DNA of 64,000 bases from Vreelandella boliviensis LC1 (GTDB lineage: Bacteria; Pseudomonadota; Gammaproteobacteria; Pseudomonadales; Halomonadaceae). The DNA lies in the NCBI RefSeq assembly GCF_000236035.1, contig NZ_JH393258.1, positions 868,724 to 932,723 of the forward strand, in the 5' to 3' direction. Positions within the stretch are counted from its first letter, which is position 1; each line of letters begins with the position of its first letter. Under the pieces are notes generated by a model. It worked only from the letters and a program-made list of their open reading frames with translations, was not told the DNA's origin and ran no database searches. Shown here one piece after another: positions 9,062-16,679 of the stretch. A program made the translations under genes and the position numbers.

Positions 9062-9146
9062 CCAGTTGCCGGGTAAACAACCTTCCTACTTTCTCCTTCG
9101 GCAACCAGATGGCTAACGCCATAAAACATCTTCACTGGAGTCTGCT

Positions 9147-9974
9147 ATGACCAATATTGCCCTTATCGGCGCTGGCGGAAAAATGGGTTACCGCCTGTCG
9201 AGCAACTTAAAACAATCGGATTACATCGTTAGCCACGTCGAGTTGAGTAACGCAGGCCGCCAGCGCCTCTCGGAAGGCCTGGGGATTAGCTGCGTAGATG
9301 CCCAACAGGCGGTGCCTGAGGCTCAAGTGGTGATACTCGCGGTTCCCGATACCCTAGTGGGGCGGGTCGCTGAAGAGCTATCACCACTGATGGCCAGCGG
9401 CACCATGGTAATCACACTGGATGCCGCGGCGCCTTTTGCTGGCCACCTGCCCAACCGTGACGACTTAGTTTACTTCGTGACGCACCCTTGTCACCCACCG
9501 ATCTTCAATGATGAAACAGATCTAGATGCCAAGCGCGACTACTTTGGCGGCGCCAAGGCTAAGCAGCACATCGTCAATGCCCTGATGCAGGGGCCTGAAG
9601 AGCTTTATGCATTAGGCGAAGCAATCGCTAAAACCATTTATGCGCCAGTGGTTCGTTCGCATCGAGTGTCGGTTGAACAGATGGCGCTGCTAGAGCCGGG
9701 CCTTTCAGAAACGGTGTGCGCCACCCTGCTGGTGGTAATGCGCGAAGCAATGGATGAAGTCGTCGCCCGTGGCGTTGACCAAGAGTGCGCGCGCGACTTT
9801 TTGCTTGGTCATATGAATATTCTGGCGGCAGTCATTTTCGATGAGCAACCCGGCGTATTCTCTGATGCTTGCAACAAAGCGATTGAGAATGGCAAACCAC
9901 AGTTGATGCGCGATGACTGGAAACGCGTATTTGAACCCGAAGAAATTGCCGAAAGCATTCGACGTATTACCTAG
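9147..9974 (+). CDS. apnO: ApnO-like dehydrogenase (D-apionate oxidoisomerase candidate)
   Basis: 275-residue NAD(P)-dependent dehydrogenase. The N-terminal Rossmann domain starts with IALIGAGGKMG (4-14). The C-terminal helical domain is of the phosphogluconate-dehydrogenase C-like kind, with the striking segment VTHPCHPPIFND at about 111-122 and VEQMALLEPGLSETVCATL later. Enzymes of this type next to a RuBisCO-like protein and a DUF1537 kinase have been shown to convert D-apionate to 3-oxo-isoapionate (ApnO). The assignment rests on family plus the identical gene partnership; other branched or four- to five-carbon acid sugars are possible substrates. It is the first gene of the operon, read divergently from the GntR regulator. 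The start is ATG at 9147, after CTGGAGTCTGCT. Confidence 0.68.
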   Translation: MTNIALIGAGGKMGYRLSSNLKQSDYIVSHVELSNAGRQRLSEGLGISCVDAQQAVPEAQVVILAVPDTLVGRVAEELSPLMASGTMVITLDAAAPFAGHLPNRDDLVYFVTHPCHPPIFNDETDLDAKRDYFGGAKAKQHIVNALMQGPEELYALGEAIAKTIYAPVVRSHRVSVEQMALLEPGLSETVCATLLVVMREAMDEVVARGVDQECARDFLLGHMNILAAVIFDEQPGVFSDACNKAIENGKPQLMRDDWKRVFEPEEIAESIRRIT

Positions 9975-9980
9975 CACTGC

Positions 9981-10010
9981 TGTGTCACAAACATCTGTGT
10001 CATAAACATC
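9981..10010. repeat. Two 15-bp direct repeats after the ApnO-like gene
   Basis: TGTGTCACAAACATC (9981-9995) is followed directly by TGTGTCATAAACATC (9996-10010), one base different, then a partial third copy (GTCATAAAAAC). It occupies the gap before dctP and shows no hairpin. It could be a slippage product or a tandem regulator site. Confidence 0.6.
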
Positions 10011-10060
10011 GTCATAAAAACCTAAGCTCTACCGCTAATTACAATAAACTGAAGTAGAAC

Positions 10061-11059
10061 ATGACCACTTACAAGCTCAACAAAATCTCAGTCAGCATTG
10101 CGGCCACCCTCGCCTCAGCCATTGCACTGACTGCCAGTACCTCAGCGTTTGCCGCCCAAGAGATGAACTTGGCGTTCACGCCGCCGCTCAACTCTCACTA
10201 TGGTGAGGCAGGTCGAGCATTTGCTGAGGAAATTGATCGGCTTAGCGATGGTGAGTTTAAAATCAACCTACGCCCTGCTAGTGCGCTAGGCGGCGAGCGC
10301 GACGTACTTGAAGGCCTACAAATCGGCTCAGTGGAGCTGACACTAACGTCAACCGGCCCTATCGGTAATTTCGTCCCCTCGGTTTACGCCCTAGATTTCC
10401 CGTTTTTGTTTCGCGACTACGATCACGCCCATAAAGTGCTGGATGGCGAGATTGGTCAATCGCTACTGGAGGAATTCGAAGATGAAGGCTTAATTGGCTT
10501 GGCCTGGGCGGAAAACGGTTTTCGACACTTAACCAATAGCGTGCGTCCTGTTGAAACGCCCGAAGACATGCAAGGCATGAAGATTCGTACCATGGAGAAC
10601 CAGGTGCATCTGGAAACCTTCAAAGCCTTGGGCGCCGCGCCAACGCCTATTTCGTGGACAGAAGTCATTACCGCCCTACAGCAAGGCACCATCGACGGCC
10701 AAGAAAACCCGATACCCATTTTGACCGTAAACAATATGTGGGAGATCCAGGATTACCTGACACTGACTGGCCACGTTTACTCCCCCACTGCCCTGGTGAT
10801 GTCCAAGATCTATTGGGATGACTTGAATGAAGAGCAGCAGGAGTGGTTCCGAGAAGCCGCCCAGGTAGCCGCTCAAACCTCGCGCGATGCCGTACAACGT
10901 ATCGAGGCGGAAGGCGTAGATCTGCTGCGCAGTAATGGCATGGAAGTGGTGACCGAGATCGATTACGAGCAGTTCCGGGCCGCCGCCGAGCCTGCCTACG
11001 AACGCTACGCAGATCAGTATGGCAGTGAGCTACTAGAGCGTATCCGCGCAACCGAGTGA
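10061..11059 (+). CDS. dctP: TRAP transporter solute-binding protein, DctP family
   Basis: 332-residue periplasmic binding protein with a signal peptide (hydrophobic AATLASAIALTASTSAFA cut near residue 31). DctP hallmarks are present: LRPASALGGERDVLEGLQIGS, FPFLFRDYDHAHKVLDGE, then GLAWAENGFRHLTNS with the carboxylate-binding arginine region MQGMKIRTMENQVHLETFKALGA, and QGTIDGQENPI. It captures the acid-sugar substrate and delivers it to the DctQM permease encoded downstream. Operon position between the ApnO-like dehydrogenase and the RuBisCO-like protein suggests the ligand is the pathway substrate (D-apionate or a relative). An 8-bp hairpin follows the stop. Confidence 0.9.
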   Translation: MTTYKLNKISVSIAATLASAIALTASTSAFAAQEMNLAFTPPLNSHYGEAGRAFAEEIDRLSDGEFKINLRPASALGGERDVLEGLQIGSVELTLTSTGPIGNFVPSVYALDFPFLFRDYDHAHKVLDGEIGQSLLEEFEDEGLIGLAWAENGFRHLTNSVRPVETPEDMQGMKIRTMENQVHLETFKALGAAPTPISWTEVITALQQGTIDGQENPIPILTVNNMWEIQDYLTLTGHVYSPTALVMSKIYWDDLNEEQQEWFREAAQVAAQTSRDAVQRIEAEGVDLLRSNGMEVVTEIDYEQFRAAAEPAYERYADQYGSELLERIRATE

Positions 11060-11075
11060 GCCGTCCGTTGCTGCA

Positions 11076-11095
11076 TGCCTCCCTTACGGGAGGCA
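11076..11095 (+). terminator. Stem-loop between dctP and dctQ
   Basis: Perfect 8-bp arms TGCCTCCC (11076-11083) and GGGAGGCA (11088-11095) with loop TTAC, beginning 17 bp after the dctP stop. The 3' side is ACTTTCTCC, so it is a partial terminator or 3'-end stabiliser rather than a full stop. It fits higher expression of the binding protein than of the permease. Confidence 0.6.
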
Positions 11096-11124
11096 CTTTC
11101 TCCCCGACGATGAGGTTTACGCTT

Positions 11125-11655
11125 ATGTTGTCGCTTCTCAATAGCTTGGCCCAGGGGCTCATCAAGCTCACTCATAATCTTGCTGCCATACTTCTCGCCA
11201 TTGCGGTCGCTTTAGTCTCCTTCCAAGTCTTTACCCGCTTTATTCTCGGCGACCCAGCCGCTTGGTCAGAAATCCTGGCGCGAGGATTAATTATCTGGAG
11301 CGTGTTTTTAGTCAGTGCTGCGGCTTTCTGGTATGGCGCCATGATTTCCATTGACCTTTTCCTTGATCGCTTACCACCGCGCTTACGCATCTATGGCCAG
11401 CGTTTGGTGTGCACCGCCGTATTAACACTGCTCACTATTCTTGTCTGGCAAGGGTACCTGATATCACTGCGCGTCTCTGGTCAGCAAATCGCCATGCTCG
11501 AAATCCCTATGTCATGGTTTTACGCCTCTATACCCACTGGCTGTGCCGTCGCCATCGTCGCCGTGGTGGCACGTCAACTTTGTGCCGAATATCAGCATCA
11601 TCAAAACCAACACCGAACAAACCCTATCCGTTCTGATGCAGGAGAAACACCATGA
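11125..11655 (+). CDS. dctQ: TRAP transporter small permease, DctQ family
   Basis: 176-residue inner-membrane protein with four hydrophobic segments and the family motif FQVFTRFILGDPAAWSEILARGLIIW. It forms the small membrane subunit that pairs with DctM. The frame is open from a GTG at 11056 that overlaps dctP. I chose ATG 11125 because GAGG precedes it by nine bases and translation then starts after the intergenic hairpin; ATG 11110 is another option. The last bases overlap dctM by 4 bp (ATGA), implying coupling. Confidence 0.88.
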   Translation: MLSLLNSLAQGLIKLTHNLAAILLAIAVALVSFQVFTRFILGDPAAWSEILARGLIIWSVFLVSAAAFWYGAMISIDLFLDRLPPRLRIYGQRLVCTAVLTLLTILVWQGYLISLRVSGQQIAMLEIPMSWFYASIPTGCAVAIVAVVARQLCAEYQHHQNQHRTNPIRSDAGETP

Positions 11656-12926
11656 ACCTGGCGATCGGCTCAGCGTTGATCGCGCTGTTTGCCCTGTCGA
11701 TACCCATTGCGGTTGCCATCGCCTTAACCGCGGTGATTGGTCTTTACTTCTTCAGTAGCGTTCCGCTTATGGTCGTCCCACAGCGCATGTTTGTGGGGCT
11801 GGATAGCTTCCCGCTAATGGCGGTACCGTTCTTCATTTTAGCTGGCCACATTATGAGCAACGGTGGTATTGCCACTCGCATGGTTGAGTTTGCCCGCTCG
11901 CTGGTAGGTGGCATTCAGGGCGGTTTAGCCTGCACCTGCGTGGTTACCTGCATGATGTTCGCCGCTATTTCAGGCTCCAGTGTGGCCACCACCTTTGCCA
12001 TCGGCGCCATCTTGATTCCCGCCATGGTCGCTCGGGGCTATCCACCGCCGATGGCCGCGTCCATCCAGGCCTCTTCCTCTGAACTAGGTATTATCATTCC
12101 GCCTTCGGTGCCGTTGATTCTCTACGGTGTCAGCACAGAAACGTCTATTACTCAGCTGTTTCTAGCCGGTTTTGGCCCTGGCTTATTAATTGGCGGTGCA
12201 TTGATCGTCATGGTGATCATCTGGTGCCGAATAAAAGACTACGGTACTCACGATGGTGATTTACGCTCGCCGATTTGGCCCGCCTTTCGCAGTGCCTTTC
12301 TCGCTCTGTTAATGCCAGTCATTATTATCGGTGGGATTTACGGCGGCATCTTTACCCCCACCGAAGCCTCCGCGGTGGCTGTGTTGTATGGGCTGTTTTT
12401 AGGCATGGTGGTTTATCGCACCATCAAACTGAGTGATCTGCCGCGTATTTTTCGCGAGAGCGCCCTGTCAGCAGGTTCAATCATGCTGATTATTGCTGCG
12501 GCCTCCATCCTCAGTTTTGTCATTGGACGTTCAGGCTTGGCCAGTGATATTGGCGTCTGGGCCCAAAGCACCTTTGATAATCGCTACACCTTCCTATTAG
12601 CAATCAACATGTTGCTACTGGTGGTCGGCATGTTTATCGAAACCTCTGCCGCCATTTTGATTCTTGCCCCTATCTTGGCCCCCATTGCGATTGGGTTTGG
12701 CATTGACCCCGTGCACTTCGGCATCGTGATCGTCGTTAACTTAGCGCTGGGTATGTTTACCCCGCCCCTTGGCGTCAACCTTTTTGCCGCTGCGCAAGTC
12801 GCCAAACTGCCCGTCGAACAGCTATTTCGCTTTTTGTTGTCGCCGGTACTCACCATCATCACCTGCCTGATGCTGATTACCTATGTGCCGATGATCTCGC
12901 TGTTTCTGCGCGACCTTCTTTTTTGA
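11652..12926 (+). CDS. dctM: TRAP transporter large permease, DctM family
   Basis: 424-residue, roughly 12-segment inner-membrane protein that carries out sodium-driven import of the solute delivered by DctP. Family signatures include PLMAVPFFILAGHIMSNGGIA, ASSSELGIIIPPSVPLILYG, GGIYGGIFTPTEASAVAVLY and the C-terminal LALGMFTPPLGVNLFAAAQVA. Its start overlaps the dctQ stop. The next gene, the RuBisCO-like protein, begins 18 bp downstream, tying uptake to catabolism in one transcript. Confidence 0.92.
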   Translation: MNLAIGSALIALFALSIPIAVAIALTAVIGLYFFSSVPLMVVPQRMFVGLDSFPLMAVPFFILAGHIMSNGGIATRMVEFARSLVGGIQGGLACTCVVTCMMFAAISGSSVATTFAIGAILIPAMVARGYPPPMAASIQASSSELGIIIPPSVPLILYGVSTETSITQLFLAGFGPGLLIGGALIVMVIIWCRIKDYGTHDGDLRSPIWPAFRSAFLALLMPVIIIGGIYGGIFTPTEASAVAVLYGLFLGMVVYRTIKLSDLPRIFRESALSAGSIMLIIAAASILSFVIGRSGLASDIGVWAQSTFDNRYTFLLAINMLLLVVGMFIETSAAILILAPILAPIAIGFGIDPVHFGIVIVVNLALGMFTPPLGVNLFAAAQVAKLPVEQLFRFLLSPVLTIITCLMLITYVPMISLFLRDLLF

Positions 12927-12944
12927 ACTACCGGAGTCTAATTG

Positions 12945-14213
12945 ATGAGCACACGCATTCACGCCCGCTACCTGATTGAGACGCCCTACCCGGTTGAAAA
13001 AGCGGCTCAAGTCATGGCCGGTGAGCAGTCGTGCGGTACCTTTACTCGCTTAGCTAATGAAACTGACGCCTTGAGGGAAGCCCACGGTGCGGTCGTCGAA
13101 AACGTTGAAACACTAGATGCGGTTAGTGCACCTTCGCTCCCCATGCGCGCCGATCTGGCACCTCAAGGCCACACCCTTTTTCAGCGCGCGCTAGTAGAGC
13201 TCTCCTGGCCGCTTGAAAACATGGGCCCCTCTTTGCCCAACCTGGTTTCTACCGTTGCAGGCAACCTGTTTGAACTCAAAGAGTTTTCCGCACTGAAGCT
13301 ATTGGATATCAACTTGCCCAGCGCCTTCGCAGACGCCTACCCTGGCCCACAATTTGGGATTTCGGGCACACGACAGCTAACCGGCATTAGCAACGGTCCG
13401 CTGATAGGCACCATTATCAAGCCCAGCGTGGGCTTATCTGCGGCTGAAACTGCAGATATGGTGGCGCAACTTGTGGCGGGAGGTATTGATTTTATTAAAG
13501 ACGACGAGCTGCAAGCCAACGGCCCCCATAACCCACTGCGCGCGCGCGTCGATGCCATCATGCCCATTATCAACGCCCATGCAGAGCGCAGCGGTAAAAA
13601 GGTCATGTACGCCTTTAATATCAGCGGTGATATCGATGAAATGCGCGCACAGCATGACTACGTGGTGGCCGCTGGCGGCACCTGCGTCATGGTCGCCGTC
13701 AACAGTGTTGGCCTAGCCGCTGTCGCGCACTTGCGCCGCCACTGCCAGGTAGCCCTACATGGCCACCGCGCAGGCTGGGGCATGTTGAGCCGTTCACCTC
13801 ATTTGGGGATGGCGTTTGACGCTTACCATAAACTGTGGCGGCTAGCGGGCGTGGATCATATTCACGTTAATGGCCTGCGCAATAAATTCAGCGAAGAGGA
13901 CGCTAGCGTGATTAACAGCGCACGCGCCTGCCAAACGCCCATGTTTGAGGCGCCTGCAGCGGGTTATCAGATAATGCCGGTTTTCTCTTCAGGGCAAAGC
14001 GCCGCCCAAGTGGCTGATACCTATCAGGCATTAGGCAATAGCGATCTGATTTACTGCTGTGGCGGCGGCATTATGGCTCACCCCGGTGGTATTTCCGGTG
14101 GTGTAGCTAGCCTACGCCAAGCGTGGCAAGCCGCCATGAAAGGTATTCCGCTGGCAACTTATGCCCGTGAGCACCAAGAACTTGCCCAGGCCATGGAGAC
14201 CTTTAGCGTATGA
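12945..14213 (+). CDS. RuBisCO-like protein (3-oxo-isoapionate-4-phosphate processing candidate)
   Basis: 422-residue member of the RuBisCO large-chain superfamily. The barrel active site is recognisable: K159 in GTIIKPSVGLS (equivalent of K175), and the carbamylation/metal triad in FIKDDE (K185, D187, E188). HGHRAGWG (272-279), HIHVNG, the phosphate loop VFSSGQ (346-351) and GGGIMAHPGG (373-382) also match. The second lysine of the KPK motif is serine and the loop-6 lysine region is replaced, so it is not a CO2-fixing RuBisCO. Relatives beside DUF1537 kinases decarboxylate (OiaX) or transcarboxylate and hydrolyse (OiaT) 3-oxo-isoapionate 4-phosphate. No tetrulose-phosphate genes follow, which mildly favours the OiaT reaction (3-phosphoglycerate plus glycolate). 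ATG 12945 was chosen over TTG 12942. Confidence 0.78.
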   Translation: MSTRIHARYLIETPYPVEKAAQVMAGEQSCGTFTRLANETDALREAHGAVVENVETLDAVSAPSLPMRADLAPQGHTLFQRALVELSWPLENMGPSLPNLVSTVAGNLFELKEFSALKLLDINLPSAFADAYPGPQFGISGTRQLTGISNGPLIGTIIKPSVGLSAAETADMVAQLVAGGIDFIKDDELQANGPHNPLRARVDAIMPIINAHAERSGKKVMYAFNISGDIDEMRAQHDYVVAAGGTCVMVAVNSVGLAAVAHLRRHCQVALHGHRAGWGMLSRSPHLGMAFDAYHKLWRLAGVDHIHVNGLRNKFSEEDASVINSARACQTPMFEAPAAGYQIMPVFSSGQSAAQVADTYQALGNSDLIYCCGGGIMAHPGGISGGVASLRQAWQAAMKGIPLATYAREHQELAQAMETFSV

Positions 14214-15547
14214 GCACGCCTCTCCTTCTCTCTTATTACGGCGATGACCTCACTGGTTCAACCGATGTCATGGAAGCGTTAAGCCTGCATGGGGTAAAAA
14301 CAGTGCTTTTCCTGGCACCTCCAAGCGAAGAACAATTAGCCCCGTTTACCGATTACTCCGCGATTGGCTTAGCGGGCACCAGCCGCAGCGAATCCCCTGA
14401 GTGGATGGAAACACACCTCAACAACGCACTGGCATGGCTGAAATCCCTTAACGCTTCGCTATGTCACTACAAGGTGTGTTCAACCTTTGATAGCGCACCG
14501 AATATTGGCAATATCGGCAAGGCGCTAGAAATAGGCAAAGCCATGTTCGCGCAACGCTGCGTACCGCTGGTGGTCGGTGCCCCTCAGCTAAAGCGCTATA
14601 CCGTATTTGGCCAGCATTTTGCTGCCTTCGATGGAGAGGTACACCGTATAGACCGCCACCCGGTGATGAGTCGTCACCCGGTAACCCCGATGGCAGAGGC
14701 TGACCTGAGACGACATTTGGCGAAACAAACCCAGCTCGTCATTGGTTTAGCCGATTTGCTGTGTCTCGAAGCTGACAATACCGCCACACAAGTCGACCAG
14801 CTTAGCCACGCCAATGACGTATTGCTGTACGACTCGCTGAACCGTAACCATCAGGCAAAAGTAGGCGAACAGCTGTGGCGAACGCGCTTACCCGATGGCA
14901 GCTTCGTTGTGGGTTCATCCGCTGTCGAATATGCGCTAGTGGACACATGGCGCAAGCAAGCGCTGATCCCCGCAAGTCCACCACTGTTCTCCTCTCCTGG
15001 AGCGGTTGAACAAATTGCCGTGGTGTCGGGCAGTTGCTCTGAAGTGACTGCTCGGCAAATTCGACACGCGGAAACCAAGGGTTTTCGCGCCATTGCTATT
15101 GATGTCGTCAAACTTATCGACGATCGGACTCATGCCGACGCCATGAACAAGGCATTGAAAGACGCTACCGAAGCACTCAATCAGGGCGAAAGCGTCATTG
15201 TGTATACGGCTATGGGGCCAAATAGCGATGCCGATGCTGTGCATCAGGGCGGGGAAAAGGCACGCCACCTGATTGGTCGCTCACTAGGTCAACTGTTACG
15301 TCAGATGGTAGAAGCCAATGGGCTTAAGCGCATAGTGATCGCTGGGGGAGACACTTCCAGCCATGCACTTAACCAACTTGGCGTACACGCTTTGACCACG
15401 CGCTTGCCACTACCAGAAACGCCCGGCTCCCCGCTCTGCACCGCCCATAGCAACCAGCCAGCCTTTGATGGCTTGGAAGTCGCCTTAAAAGGCGGGCAGA
15501 TCGGGAGTGAAAGCTACTTTCTCAGCATTCGTGACGGCATAGTCTAG
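14210..15547 (+). CDS. DUF1537 acid-sugar kinase (3-oxo-isoapionate kinase OiaK candidate)
   Basis: 445-residue two-domain kinase of the four-carbon acid sugar kinase (DUF1537) family. The N-terminal substrate domain begins SYYGDDLTGSTDVMEALSLHG and includes YKVCSTFDSAPNIGNIGKA and VVGAPQLKRYTVFGQHF. The C-terminal nucleotide-binding domain contains VSGSCSEVTARQI and the glycine-rich IAGGDTSSHALNQLG. It overlaps the RuBisCO-like gene by 4 bp (ATGA), so the two are translationally coupled and almost certainly consecutive in one pathway: phosphorylate the 3-oxo acid, then cleave it. OiaK is the best fit given the ApnO-like and RuBisCO-like partners; OtnK, LtnK or DtnK activities belong to different gene sets. 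Confidence 0.75.
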   Translation: MSTPLLLSYYGDDLTGSTDVMEALSLHGVKTVLFLAPPSEEQLAPFTDYSAIGLAGTSRSESPEWMETHLNNALAWLKSLNASLCHYKVCSTFDSAPNIGNIGKALEIGKAMFAQRCVPLVVGAPQLKRYTVFGQHFAAFDGEVHRIDRHPVMSRHPVTPMAEADLRRHLAKQTQLVIGLADLLCLEADNTATQVDQLSHANDVLLYDSLNRNHQAKVGEQLWRTRLPDGSFVVGSSAVEYALVDTWRKQALIPASPPLFSSPGAVEQIAVVSGSCSEVTARQIRHAETKGFRAIAIDVVKLIDDRTHADAMNKALKDATEALNQGESVIVYTAMGPNSDADAVHQGGEKARHLIGRSLGQLLRQMVEANGLKRIVIAGGDTSSHALNQLGVHALTTRLPLPETPGSPLCTAHSNQPAFDGLEVALKGGQIGSESYFLSIRDGIV

Positions 15548-15626
15548 GGTCTGTTGACCCCACTAGCGTTGTAGCGACTTGGTTTGGATAGGACTGGCGT
15601 CATCGTGCGTTTCGCTGCAGTAGGCC

Positions 15627-16640
15627 TTAACGGTTAGACTCACCGCGCAAGGACGCGCTCAGTGCCTTGCACAGCGCTTGCCCCACCAGCCCTTGTCCAG
15701 TTAACACAATGAGCTTCGCGATGGCGGCTTCCAGGGTGATATCGCCACCAGGAATAACGCCTGCTTGATTTAGTTCGGCACCGGTGGCGTAGGCCCCCTG
15801 TACCACTTCGCCCTGGGCACACTGAGTCACATTGAGCAACGCGACGCCTTGCTCGTTGGCCGCCTTCAAGGCGTTAAGCAGCTCGCCTTCAAAACTCGGC
15901 GGATTGCCAACCCCGTAGCTGTGTAGCACCAGTCCTCTTAGCGTTTCATCCTCCAGCAGTGCCTTCGCGCGGCGCAGCGACATTCCAGGGTGCAGCGGCA
16001 ATACCGCTACCGCCTCGTCGTCCACCTCAATAGGCGCAAAGTTGGGTAGACCGCTTAGCAGCGCTGAGGGCTGGGTAAAACGAATGCCAATGCCCAGCTC
16101 GGCAAGCCAGGGGAAGTTGGGTGAGTCGAAGGCATCCAAGCCTTGCGTGCGCACCTTGCACGCCCGGTTACCGCGCAGCAGGCGGTCGTGAAACGCCAGG
16201 CTGACTTCGCAAGGAGTCGCGGGGTGAGCCGCAAGCTGCAGCGCGCTGACCACATTATTCAGCGCATCGCTTCTTGGCTCGCCCAGTGGAATTTGGGAGC
16301 CGGTGAAGATCACCGGCTTGTTCAACGCACCGAGCATAAAGGAAAGCGCGGCAGCGCTGTAGGCCATGGTATCGGTGCCGTGCAACACCACAAAGGCATC
16401 GTAGCGCGGCCAGTGATTTTCCAACTGCGCCACCAGGCGGTTCCAGGCCTCAGGCATTAGCTCTGCGCTATCAATCAGCGGCTGCATTTCCAGCACATCA
16501 AACGCTGGCAGCCGATAAGGATCACCCAGGGCCAAATGCGTTGATAGACGTTCGGCCAGCCCCGCGCAGGGCACGTAGCCTTGTGGCGATGGCTGCATAC
16601 CAATCGTCCCACCGGTATAGAGCATCAGTACGCGGGGCAT
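15627..16640 (-). CDS. L-asparaginase
   Basis: 337-residue asparaginase that hydrolyses asparagine to aspartate and ammonia. The two threonine motifs are clear: YTGGTIGM (8-15, nucleophile T12) and VVLHGTDTMAYSA at about 84-96. There is no signal peptide, and the length fits cytoplasmic type I (AnsA) enzymes. The ATG at 16640 has AGGAGAGG just upstream. It follows the AGCS symporter gene by 39 bp on the same strand, suggesting a shared transcript for amino-acid uptake and use. It is convergent with the acid-sugar operon. Confidence 0.87.
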   Translation of the reverse strand: MPRVLMLYTGGTIGMQPSPQGYVPCAGLAERLSTHLALGDPYRLPAFDVLEMQPLIDSAELMPEAWNRLVAQLENHWPRYDAFVVLHGTDTMAYSAAALSFMLGALNKPVIFTGSQIPLGEPRSDALNNVVSALQLAAHPATPCEVSLAFHDRLLRGNRACKVRTQGLDAFDSPNFPWLAELGIGIRFTQPSALLSGLPNFAPIEVDDEAVAVLPLHPGMSLRRAKALLEDETLRGLVLHSYGVGNPPSFEGELLNALKAANEQGVALLNVTQCAQGEVVQGAYATGAELNQAGVIPGGDITLEAAIAKLIVLTGQGLVGQALCKALSASLRGESNR

Positions 16641-16679
16641 GGGCGCTCCTCTCCTTATTAATACAATTTAGATACCCAC

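Noticed and set aside
12945..14213. Carbon-fixing RuBisCO
   Set aside because: KPK and loop-6 lysines are missing and there is no small subunit or phosphoribulokinase; the neighbours are acid-sugar genes.
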